DNA of 13,890 bases, from contig JAIRXX010000338.1 of assembly GCA_031268065.1 (NCBI GenBank), positions 1-13,890 of the forward strand, read 5' to 3'. A model generated the notes under the pieces. It saw only the letters and a list, made by a program, of their open reading frames with translations. It was not told where the DNA came from and ran no database searches. Both the position numbers and the translations under genes were made by a program. The stretch comes from Propionibacteriaceae bacterium (GTDB lineage: Bacteria > Actinomycetota > Actinomycetes > Propionibacteriales > Propionibacteriaceae). Below are positions 6,891 through 13,157 of the stretch, one piece after another. Positions within the stretch are counted from its first letter, which is position 1, and each line of letters begins with the position of its first letter.

Positions 6891-7898
6891 GTGCCCCGCA
6901 AACAGAATGCGGTCAGCATCATGGATGTCGCCAGCCGCGCCCAGGTATCGACGGCGACGGTCTCGCGCGTCTTGAACGGCAAGGGAAATGTGGACCCGGC
7001 GTTGGCGGCGGCGGTGCGCCAGGCGGTGCGGGAGACCGGCTATACCCCCAATATCACCGGACGGGCGCTGCGCCGCCAGGTATCGGACGTCTGGGCAGCC
7101 ATCGTGCCTGACATCGAGAATCCCTTCTTCACCGCTGTGGTGGCGGCATTGGAGTCGGTGGCGATTTCCAATGGCTACTCGCTGATGCTTTTCAACACCA
7201 ACGAGAGGCTCGACCAGGAGCGCCGTTACGTCGAGGCCGTCGTTTCGCAGCGCATGGCCGGGGTGGTGTTGGCGGTGAGTTCCGAGCGCGACTCGGATAT
7301 CAGCCCGATCACTTCCGCCGGTATCCCCTTGGTGCTCATCGACCGGCGGCTGCGCGGCTATTTAGGCGATGCGGTATTCGTCGACAATTTGACTGCCGGA
7401 CGCCAAGCGGCCAAGCATCTGATCGCCCAGGGCTTTACCGACATCGCCTGCATCGCCGGGCCGGAGGACGTCTCCACCACCGAAGACCGGCTGAGCGGCC
7501 TGCGTGAGGAATTGGAAGCGGCGGGCATTGGGCTGCGCCCGGAATGGGTGCGGCGCAGCAACCTGCGCTTCGAGGGCGGTGAGATCGCCCTGCGCTCACT
7601 GGTGAGCAACGATCCGGTGCCCAAAGCCGTCTATGTGACCAATGGCCCCATCACCGCAGGTGCTTTCCGAGCCGCCCAGCAGTTGGAAATCGAAATCCCC
7701 GCGACTCTCGGCATTGTCGGAACAGACGACGACCAGTGGACCAGAATGGTGGCGCCAGCAGTCACCGTAATCGCGCAGCCAACGGCCCGGATCGGCAAAT
7801 TGGCCGGTGAGTGCCTCGTCGCCAGGTCGAACGACCCGATTGGCGCCGGACAGCAGATCACCCTCGCCCCGTCGCTGTTGGCCAGGGATTCTAGCTGA
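6891..7898 (+). CDS. LacI-family transcriptional regulator
   Basis: This 335-residue protein is a sugar-responsive DNA-binding repressor, acting as a dimer or tetramer in the cytoplasm. The N-terminal helix-turn-helix (residues 9-30, SIMDVASRAQVSTATVSRVL) and hinge (ETGYTPN, ALRRQVSD) are typical of the family. A periplasmic-binding-protein-like sugar domain follows, with VWAAIVPDIENPFFTAVV, MAGVVLAVS, PLVLIDRR, VFVDNLTAGRQAAKHLI and the C-terminal GTDDDQWTRMVAPAVTVIAQP. The start chosen is the GTG at 6891, because GAAGGAG lies 6 bases upstream. The ATG at 6876 lies before that site and lacks one of its own. It sits between the transporter operon and the isomerase-kinase operon, both of which carry matching operators. 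The effector is probably the transported sugar or its phosphate. Confidence 0.95.
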   Translation: MPRKQNAVSIMDVASRAQVSTATVSRVLNGKGNVDPALAAAVRQAVRETGYTPNITGRALRRQVSDVWAAIVPDIENPFFTAVVAALESVAISNGYSLMLFNTNERLDQERRYVEAVVSQRMAGVVLAVSSERDSDISPITSAGIPLVLIDRRLRGYLGDAVFVDNLTAGRQAAKHLIAQGFTDIACIAGPEDVSTTEDRLSGLREELEAAGIGLRPEWVRRSNLRFEGGEIALRSLVSNDPVPKAVYVTNGPITAGAFRAAQQLEIEIPATLGIVGTDDDQWTRMVAPAVTVIAQPTARIGKLAGECLVARSNDPIGAGQQITLAPSLLARDSS

Positions 7899-7923
7899 AC
7901 GCGACCACTGCCCGTTTTCCACC

Positions 7924-7952
7924 TTGACAGCCCGGTGAGGCTGGCCTATCTT
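7924..7952 (+). promoter_or_regulatory. Predicted promoter of the isomerase-kinase operon
   Basis: TTGACA (7924-7929, perfect) is separated by 17 bases from TATCTT (7947-7952, four of six matches). It lies 26 bases after the regulator stop and is followed at once by the palindromic operator. Transcription should start near 7959, inside the operator. Confidence 0.82.
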
Positions 7953-7953
7953 T

Positions 7954-7969
7954 GAGTAAACGTTTACTC
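7954..7969. promoter_or_regulatory. LacI-family operator (perfect 16-bp palindrome)
   Basis: GAGTAAACGTTTACTC is identical to its reverse complement and has the central CG and AAnCGnTT core of LacI-family operators. Beginning one base after the -10 box, it covers the transcription start, so bound repressor should block the promoter. Its core GTAAACGTTTAC recurs with single changes at 6651-6662. Confidence 0.88.
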
Positions 7970-8004
7970 TTACGGCTGGCGATCAGCGAAAGGCAGTGGT
8001 CACG

Positions 8005-8625
8005 ATGACGGACGGCGCAAGCATCGAAAATGGAGTGACAACTGCCCTGTCAGCCTTGGACATCGAGGCTTCCGCGCTGAGTGTCGCCAAGGCCAGGGTG
8101 AGCGGGCAAATGGCCGCCGCGCTGGAATTGCTCCACCGGGCGGCAGGTCGGGTAATCGTTTCCGGGATCGGGAAGTCCGGCCACATCGGGGCGAAGATCG
8201 CCGCCTCGCTGGCCTCCACCGGCACTCCGGCCTTCTTCATCCACTCCACCGAAGCGCTGCACGGGGATTCCGGCATGGTCACCGGCGATGATGCGGCAAT
8301 CCTGATTTCCAACTCCGGGGAGACCGCCGAAGTGCTGGCTTTCGGCCAGATGCTCGCGGCTTGGGGCGTGCCGATCATCGCCCTGACCGGTGGGGAGGGA
8401 TCGACGCTGGCCAAGCTGGCGAAAGTCACGCTGGACGTTTCGGTGGCAGCCGAGGCAGACCCGCTCGGGCTGGCTCCCACCGCTTCCACCACCTGCACCC
8501 TTGCGGTGGGCGACGCGCTGGCAGCCGGGTTGATGGCGATTAACGGCTTCACTCCCGGCGATTTCCACCAGCGCCATCCCGGAGGCTCGCTCGGCAAACT
8601 GCTCGACGATGGAAGGGCGGCTTGA
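8005..8625 (+). CDS. SIS-domain sugar-phosphate isomerase, KdsD/KpsF (arabinose-5-phosphate isomerase) type
   Basis: This 206-residue single-domain SIS protein resembles the isomerase half of KdsD/KpsF/GutQ, which interconvert D-arabinose 5-phosphate and D-ribulose 5-phosphate. The usual C-terminal CBS pair is missing. Motifs are SGIGKSGHIGAKIAASLAST, HSTEALHGDSGMV, SNSGETAE, AEADPLGLAPTASTT and FHQRHPGGSLGKLL. Lys57, His86, Glu109, Glu150 and His191 correspond to E. coli KdsD Lys59, His88, Glu111, Glu152 and His193 (recalled literature numbering) at a constant offset of two, so the active site appears intact. The start chosen is the ATG at 8005; a GTG at 7996 would add three residues, but the GAAAGG site is then only 2 bases away. 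Actinobacteria of this kind are not expected to make KDO, so a catabolic role with the following kinase is more likely. Confidence 0.88.
   Translation: MTDGASIENGVTTALSALDIEASALSVAKARVSGQMAAALELLHRAAGRVIVSGIGKSGHIGAKIAASLASTGTPAFFIHSTEALHGDSGMVTGDDAAILISNSGETAEVLAFGQMLAAWGVPIIALTGGEGSTLAKLAKVTLDVSVAAEADPLGLAPTASTTCTLAVGDALAAGLMAINGFTPGDFHQRHPGGSLGKLLDDGRAA
8152..8163. promoter_or_regulatory. Operator-like 12-mer inside the isomerase gene
   Basis: GTAATCGTTTCC matches O1 (GTAATCGTTTAC) at 11 of 12 positions. It lies inside coding sequence about 196 bases downstream of the main operator, a position at which some LacI-family systems have auxiliary operators. It encodes conserved residues (VIVSG), so coincidence is a serious alternative. 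Confidence 0.3.
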
Positions 8626-8695
8626 TGCGCCGGTGTCGCCCGCCGTTGGATTCGCCAACACTACGAGTTGGGCAGCGCTGCGAATGGAGAACGGC

Positions 8696-9619
8696 ATGAC
8701 GGCTGGAAAAGTATGCGTGATCGGCTCGTTCATGATGGACCTGGTGGCAGAGGCTCCCCGGCGCCCCCAACCGGGGGAAACGCTGCGCGGCACCGCTTTC
8801 CGCTGCACACCAGGGGGAAAGGGGTACAACCAGGCCATCGCCGCAGCGCGCGCTGGAGCGCAGACCGCTCTGCTGGGATCGCTGGGCGACGACGATTTCG
8901 CCCGGAGTTTCCAAGCCACCTTCGCTGCAGAGGGCATCGACGCCTCCGGGGTGCGCCTAGCCGCAGACCAGGGCACCGGAGTCGGCCTGCCGGTGGTCGA
9001 GCCGGGCGGCCAGAATTCCATCATCATCATTCCGCGCGCCAATCTCACCTGGACACTGGACCAGGTGCAGGCCAACGCCTCAGCCATCGAGGCGGCAGAT
9101 GTGGTGCTGGCGCAATTCGAAGTGCCGCTGGAATGCGTCACCGAGGCGGCGCGGATAGCGAATGACGCCGGGACGTTGGTAGTCGTCAACCCGGCGCCGT
9201 TTGCGCCCGTGCCCAAGCAGTTATTCGCCCACAGCGACCTGATGGTGCTCAACGAGACCGAATTGCGCGATCTGTGCCAGGCGGCGGACGGCTCGCTGGC
9301 CGCGCTGTACGCCCTCGCCGCTGGCGCCGCGTGCGAAAAATGCTTGGACTTAGTGGTTACCCTCGGCCCCCGAGGTGCCCTCATCGCCTGGAAAGACGGC
9401 TCATTGACCGAAGTTCCAGCCCGCAAAGCCGATGCGGTGGACACCGTTGGCGCTGGCGATGTCTTCTGCGGCAATCTCGGCACCGCGCTGGCTCGCGGCG
9501 AGAGCCTAATCAGCGCCGTGGAATTGGCCAACGCCGCCGCGTCGATTTCGGTCACCCGTCCCGGTGGCGGCTGTTCCGCCCCCACGCTGGACGAGACGCT
9601 GGCACTGCTGGCCGAGTGA
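8696..9619 (+). CDS. PfkB-family sugar kinase, ribokinase-like
   Basis: This 307-residue cytoplasmic protein has the length and layout of ribokinase, which phosphorylates a sugar with ATP. The N-terminal sugar-binding motif is PGGKGYNQAIAAARAGA (GGKGxNQ at 40-46). Glu142 matches RbsK Glu143, and the C-terminal nucleotide-site signature DTVGAGDVFCGNLG carries the catalytic base Asp255, the same number as in E. coli RbsK. Asp15 is kept, but the ribose-contacting Asn14 of RbsK (motif GSINAD) is Met here (GSFMMD), suggesting a different sugar. The ATG at 8696 is preceded by GGAGA at 5 bases. An in-frame ATG at 8609 would overlap the isomerase and add 29 unlike residues. It follows the isomerase by 70 bases, probably in one transcript. 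Confidence 0.92.
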   Translation: MTAGKVCVIGSFMMDLVAEAPRRPQPGETLRGTAFRCTPGGKGYNQAIAAARAGAQTALLGSLGDDDFARSFQATFAAEGIDASGVRLAADQGTGVGLPVVEPGGQNSIIIIPRANLTWTLDQVQANASAIEAADVVLAQFEVPLECVTEAARIANDAGTLVVVNPAPFAPVPKQLFAHSDLMVLNETELRDLCQAADGSLAALYALAAGAACEKCLDLVVTLGPRGALIAWKDGSLTEVPARKADAVDTVGAGDVFCGNLGTALARGESLISAVELANAAASISVTRPGGGCSAPTLDETLALLAE

Positions 9620-9658
9620 GCGGCAGCCGGGTCAACGCCCGCGGGCAGCGTGGACCCG

Positions 9659-9678
9659 AAAACGCCCTTCGGCTGGGC
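9659..9678 (-). terminator. Weak candidate terminator after malQ
   Basis: On the minus strand, just past the malQ stop, GCCC-AGCCGAA-GGGC is followed by GTTTT. The stem is only 4 bp. Nearby, 9628-9658 can form a larger nested hairpin (CGGGTC with GACCCG, enclosing the palindrome GCCCGCGGGC) between the two convergent genes, but without T tract on the plus side. Confidence 0.35.
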
Positions 9679-9682
9679 CGCG

Positions 9683-11839
9683 TCAAGCCAGCGTCACTTC
9701 GGGTTCCCAGACGGGGACCGGGGCGGCGTTCATGACTTCGGCCAGCCTGCGGGCGCGTTCGTCGGCGAACACTTCCTCGATCATCATCGGCGCCCCATCT
9801 GGATGCGACAGCGGGATTCTCCAATTCGGATATTCCTTGTCGGTGCCCGGCTGGTTCTGGGTAAGGTGGTCCCCCACCGCGTCAACCAGCGCGGCGCACA
9901 AGACCCTGGCCGGAGTGGCGCTCAGATAGCGGTGCAAGGCCAGGACGACCTCCTCAACGTCGGTCTCACTGTGGAGGAGGTAGCCCTCGGCTTTCAACAT
10001 GTCCAGATAGTGCTGCTGCTGTGCCTCTGCGGAGGCCAACGCGGATTCCAGCGACTCGGTGAGCAGGCCGAGCCGGTGTTGCAGGTAAATATGCGATTTG
10101 GCCAGATAGCCAGCGGTCGGCGGCAGATCGTGGGTGGTGACCGAAGCCAGGCAGTATTCCCGCCATTGCTCCGGCTTCAGCGGATTGCCCTGGTGATCGT
10201 GCTCGAACCAGGCGATAGACGTCCCCAGCACTCCCCGGTCGCGCAGATAGCCGCGCACCCACGGCTCGACCACGCCGAGGTCTTCCCCGACCACCAGCGC
10301 TCCCGCCCGGTAAGCCTCCAGCACCAGAATGCCGATGGCCGCCTGATAGTCGTAACGCACGTAGCTGCCCTGGGCCGGGGTCATCCCGTTCGGTATCCAC
10401 CACAGCCTAAACAGCCCCATGATGTGATCCATCCGAATCCCGCCGGAATTGCGCAGCAGCCCGGCGACCATCGTCCGGAAGGGCGCGTAACACAATTCCT
10501 CCAGCCGGTCAGGCCGCCAGGCCAGCTGCGTCCAATCTTGGCCCAGTTGGTTGAAATGGTCTGGCGGCGCCCCCACCGACACCCCGTTGGCGAAGAGGTC
10601 GCCGTAAGTCCAAGCCTCAGAACTTTCGATCCCCACACCCACGGCCAAGTCGTTCATCACCCCGATCAGCATCCCGGCATCGCGGGCAGAGGCTTGCGCT
10701 TCGCAGAGCTGCAACTCGGCCACCCACTGCAACCACACGTAAAAGACCACCCTTTCCCGGTTGGCCGCATCAAATTCGGCCACTGCGGCTGAATCTGGTT
10801 CGCGCAGGTCCGGCGGCCATTCGCGCCAGTCATCGCCGTAGTTCTCGCTGAGCGCACACCAAGTGGCGAATTGGGTCAGCGCCGGACCCTCCCGCTCGAT
10901 GAACGCCTCCAACGCCATCTGCCGAGCTGGACGCCGACCGTGCTGGTAGATCACCCACAGTGCCGCCCGTTTGGCGTTCCACACCTCGTCGCGGAAAATG
11001 AGCCGTTTCTCCGGGATTTCATCGGCCAGCGAAGCCTTGAGGTTGAAGACCCGCGCCCGTTCGTCATCGCTCAGCTCGGAATACTCCGCCACGCTTTCTG
11101 GCCGGATGTACAGCGGATTGATGAAACGCCGGCTGGCTGGCAGATAGGGGGAACATTCGACGGGGGCCACCACCTGCGCCGCGTGCAGCGGGTTCACCAG
11201 CATGAAGTCGGCGCCTTGCACCTTCCCCGACCAGGTGGCCAAGTCGGCCATGTCGACCAGATCGCCGAACTCCCAGGACCGCTGGGAACGGGTGGAGTAG
11301 AGCTGCACCGCGTAACCCCAGGCCCGCTTCGCCCCCAGCCGCTCGGGGAAACCCAGGAAATGCGGGCTGACCACCAGCATCGACTCTTCCTGGCCAGCCG
11401 CCGTGGTGGCTTGCAGCGCGTGGTAGCCCAACGGCAGGTCGCCGGGCAATTCAAATGCCGCCTCCCCGATCAGCTTGCCGCTGACCCAGCGCGGATCGAC
11501 AACATGGAAGACCTGCCGCACATCGAGCCAGTCACCGTCTTCGGTGCGGATCGCCAGCCGGACCCACTCGCCGTCCGGAACATGCACCAACACTTGTTGG
11601 CTGGTTCCCTGCTCCATCACGACACAGGGCGGGATCGTCTTGGTCCACGGCTTATTCCGGTGCTCTTCCAGCGCGGCGGCGGCTTTCGCCGCGTCGGCGG
11701 CGTCCACGTCCATAGCGGCTAGGATGGCGACCACCGTCGCTTCAGAAATCTCAATCTGCTGCCCGCGCCAGTCGTAAAATTCGGTGGCGATCCCGAATTC
11801 AGTAGCCAAATCTTTGAGGGCGCTATCCGACCAAGCCAT
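9683..11839 (-). CDS. malQ: 4-alpha-glucanotransferase (amylomaltase)
   Basis: This 718-residue GH77 enzyme transfers maltosyl and longer alpha-1,4-glucan segments between malto-oligosaccharides in cytoplasmic maltodextrin and glycogen metabolism. The catalytic residues are visible: nucleophile Asp471 in IRMDHIMG, acid/base Glu519 in VVGEDLGV and Asp571 in TTHDLPP. Their spacings (48 and 52) equal those of E. coli MalQ Asp448, Glu496 and Asp548. Residues about 1-160 are an N-terminal extension found in the long actinobacterial and enterobacterial MalQ type. The GH77 substrate loop SPYLPASRRFINPLYI is present. The ATG at 11839 is preceded by AAGGTGG at 8 bases; an upstream in-frame start at 11863 would overlap this site. 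It is convergent with the kinase gene and divergent from the DUF3039 gene, and probably unrelated to the sugar locus. Confidence 0.97.
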   Translation of the reverse strand: MAWSDSALKDLATEFGIATEFYDWRGQQIEISEATVVAILAAMDVDAADAAKAAAALEEHRNKPWTKTIPPCVVMEQGTSQQVLVHVPDGEWVRLAIRTEDGDWLDVRQVFHVVDPRWVSGKLIGEAAFELPGDLPLGYHALQATTAAGQEESMLVVSPHFLGFPERLGAKRAWGYAVQLYSTRSQRSWEFGDLVDMADLATWSGKVQGADFMLVNPLHAAQVVAPVECSPYLPASRRFINPLYIRPESVAEYSELSDDERARVFNLKASLADEIPEKRLIFRDEVWNAKRAALWVIYQHGRRPARQMALEAFIEREGPALTQFATWCALSENYGDDWREWPPDLREPDSAAVAEFDAANRERVVFYVWLQWVAELQLCEAQASARDAGMLIGVMNDLAVGVGIESSEAWTYGDLFANGVSVGAPPDHFNQLGQDWTQLAWRPDRLEELCYAPFRTMVAGLLRNSGGIRMDHIMGLFRLWWIPNGMTPAQGSYVRYDYQAAIGILVLEAYRAGALVVGEDLGVVEPWVRGYLRDRGVLGTSIAWFEHDHQGNPLKPEQWREYCLASVTTHDLPPTAGYLAKSHIYLQHRLGLLTESLESALASAEAQQQHYLDMLKAEGYLLHSETDVEEVVLALHRYLSATPARVLCAALVDAVGDHLTQNQPGTDKEYPNWRIPLSHPDGAPMMIEEVFADERARRLAEVMNAAPVPVWEPEVTLA

Positions 11840-11892
11840 GATAGGTGCCACCTTCCCGTACACCGTGAGGTCTCAAGGTTACTATTGGAAAA

Positions 11893-11933
11893 CCCCACAA
11901 AGTGTCCTCGCTGCGCTGCGGTACTTTGTGGGG
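11893..11933. repeat. 11-bp perfect inverted repeat between malQ and the DUF3039 gene
   Basis: CCCCACAAAGT (11893-11903) and ACTTTGTGGGG (11923-11933) are exact inverse copies with a 19-base spacer, 30 bases centre to centre. Read on the minus strand, towards malQ, the hairpin is followed by TTTTCC, like an intrinsic terminator or attenuator 52 bases before the malQ start. The right arm overlaps a candidate promoter of the DUF3039 gene, so it could also be a pair of protein half-sites. Confidence 0.7.
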
Positions 11934-11955
11934 ACCCCGAAGATGGAACTAAACT
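11926..11955 (+). promoter_or_regulatory. Candidate promoter of the DUF3039-sixA unit
   Basis: TTGTGG (11926-11931) and TAAACT (11950-11955) are 18 bases apart. Both boxes are moderate matches. The start would lie about 50 bases before the GTG at 12011. Confidence 0.35.
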
Positions 11956-12010
11956 CGTCTCATCCGTCGAAGTTTCGTTCTCAAAGGGACGAAGCTAAAA
12001 GGAGCACCTG

Positions 12011-12280
12011 GTGAACCAGACTGAAACCCAACCCCGGCTGAGCACGCTCGTCCAAGAGCGGACCAAGCCCCAGCCCGCCGATCCGGAGGACCACGAACGC
12101 CTGTCGCACTACGTGCAAAAGGCAAAACTCACCGAGGCGATGGTGATGGGCACACCGGTGATCGCCCTGTGCGGCAAAGTCTGGGTTCCGTCTCGCAATC
12201 CGGACCGCTATCCGGTCTGCCCTGACTGCAAGCGGATCTGGGAAAAGCTGCGCCCCGGCAAAGACGACGCCGACAAGTGA
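12011..12280 (+). CDS. DUF3039 domain-containing protein
   Basis: This 89-residue protein of unknown function matches the DUF3039 family known from actinobacteria. After a polar, Pro/Glu-rich N-terminal half comes a conserved core PVIALCGKVWVPSRNPDRY, PVCPDCKRIWE. The three cysteines (C-x18-C-x2-C) look like a possible metal site, perhaps with a histidine supplied from elsewhere. The GTG at 12011 is chosen because AAAAGGAG lies 6 bases upstream. The stop overlaps the next start as GTGA, so the two proteins are translationally coupled. No function is proposed. Confidence 0.88.
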   Translation: MNQTETQPRLSTLVQERTKPQPADPEDHERLSHYVQKAKLTEAMVMGTPVIALCGKVWVPSRNPDRYPVCPDCKRIWEKLRPGKDDADK

Positions 12281-12783
12281 CGGCACCGGTGAAGACACTG
12301 ATTGTCCTGCGCCACGCCAAGTCGTCGTGGCAGACCAGCGACGCCGACCACGAGCGCCCGCTCTCGGATCGCGGCCTGCAAGACGCCGCCGTAGCCGGGA
12401 AGATTCTGTCCGAATACCATATCGACTACCTGCTCTCGTCCACTGCCACCAGGGCAAAGCAGACCTGGGAACAGGCTCAAACGGGCGGGGCATCCGCCGA
12501 CGTGGCCGTCTTCTCCAAGGCGATTTACCATGCCTGGCCGGATGAGATCATCTCCGAATTGCGCGAATTGGACGCCAGCGTGCGCGTTGCGCTGCTCATC
12601 GGCCACCAGCCAACCCTTGGAGACCTGGTAGCCTCGCTAACGTCTCCCAACCAATCCCCCCAGCACCTTGGCGGCTTCCCCACCTGCGCCCTAGCGGTGC
12701 TCAACCACCCCGGCGAATGGCAGACGCTGGCAGAAGGCTCAGCCACCCTAGCCAGATTTGAAATACCCAGGGCAGATCAGTAG
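12277..12783 (+). CDS. SixA-like histidine phosphatase family protein
   Basis: This 168-residue protein belongs to the histidine phosphatase (phosphoglycerate mutase-like) superfamily, nearest in motif to SixA, which removes phosphate from phosphohistidine proteins. The N-terminal motif is LRHAKSSW (Arg12, phospho-acceptor His13), with Arg59 in SSTATRAKQT and the second catalytic His110 in LLIGHQPTLGDL. The substrate is unknown; other family members act on small phosphates. The start is a GTG at 12277 overlapping the DUF3039 stop by four bases. The last codons read GAT CAG TAG, and the stop codon lies inside the ahcY-derived repeat copy at 12777-12814. Confidence 0.9.
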   Translation: MTAPVKTLIVLRHAKSSWQTSDADHERPLSDRGLQDAAVAGKILSEYHIDYLLSSTATRAKQTWEQAQTGGASADVAVFSKAIYHAWPDEIISELRELDASVRVALLIGHQPTLGDLVASLTSPNQSPQHLGGFPTCALAVLNHPGEWQTLAEGSATLARFEIPRADQ

Positions 12784-12814
12784 CGGTAGCCCTCGGCTTA
12801 TCCGGCCCGTCCAC
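12777..12814 (+). repeat. Degenerate copy of the ahcY 3' end (left repeat)
   Basis: These 38 bases match 13572-13610 in direct orientation with two mismatches and one missing base. They begin TCAGTAGCGGTAGCC and end CGGCCCGTCCAC in both copies. Read on the minus strand they resemble the last 12 codons and stop of ahcY, but the missing base shifts the frame after VDGPDKP. The copy also contains the SixA-like stop codon. Confidence 0.85.
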
Positions 12815-12839
12815 CCGTTCAATTTGTAAAGACGCCGAA

Positions 12840-12869
12840 GTCGTATATGTACGACATGCGACGTATACT
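12840..12869 (+). promoter_or_regulatory. Promoter and operator of the toxin-antitoxin pair
   Basis: TATACT (12864-12869, five of six matches to TATAAT) ends 6 bases before the antitoxin ATG, so the message is probably leaderless. There is no Shine-Dalgarno sequence. Just upstream are the inverted repeat GTCGTA-TATG-TACGAC (12840-12855) and a near-direct repeat, GTCGTATA (12840) and GACGTATA (12860), 20 bases apart on one face of the helix. These are likely sites for autorepression. Confidence 0.6.
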
Positions 12870-12875
12870 CGGGGC

Positions 12876-13157
12876 ATGACTGAAACGCAGATCGGGATCA
12901 GGGAGTTGCAGCGTGATACCTCACGCATTGTGCGCTCGGTTGAGGAGAACGGCGACACTTACCGCATTTCCATCCAAGGACACCCGACCAATGTCGTTAT
13001 CGGCAGCTACGCACCGCCGAAGAAGTGCGGCGCCACCGTTGGCGAGGTGCGTGACTCGGCCTTGTACCGAAGCATTCCCGCTGAGTTGGCGACCCAATGG
13101 CTGGCTGAGATCGAAGCCGGGCGCGATGCTGACGACTCTCCCGGAGACCAGTGGTGA
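12876..13157 (+). CDS. Type II antitoxin, Phd/YefM-like
   Basis: This 93-residue protein is the likely antitoxin of a type II pair. Its N-terminal half (QIGIRELQRDTSRIVRSVEE, then GDTYRISIQGHPTNVVIG) has the Phd/YefM DNA-binding fold pattern: strand, helix, helix, then an Arg/Ile strand. The acidic C-terminal part (WLAEIEAGRDADDSPGDQW) would wrap the toxin. The ATG at 12876 has no ribosome binding site but sits 6 bases after a -10 box. The stop overlaps the toxin GTG start by four bases, the usual arrangement for balanced expression. It should neutralise the PIN toxin and repress its own promoter. Confidence 0.87.
   Translation: MTETQIGIRELQRDTSRIVRSVEENGDTYRISIQGHPTNVVIGSYAPPKKCGATVGEVRDSALYRSIPAELATQWLAEIEAGRDADDSPGDQW

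Noticed and set aside
8050..9585. 511-codon minus-strand open frame opposite the isomerase and kinase
   Set aside because: It is antisense to two well-supported enzymes and its translation is Ser/Ala/Pro-rich low-complexity sequence.
9628..9658. Strong bidirectional terminator between the kinase gene and malQ
   Set aside because: The nested hairpin is real but is followed by AAAA rather than T residues on the plus side, so it was only mentioned with the weaker malQ-side terminator.
9650..11722. Two long plus-strand open frames (380 and 283 codons) opposite malQ
   Set aside because: malQ carries all three catalytic residues with correct spacing; the antisense frames show no family pattern.
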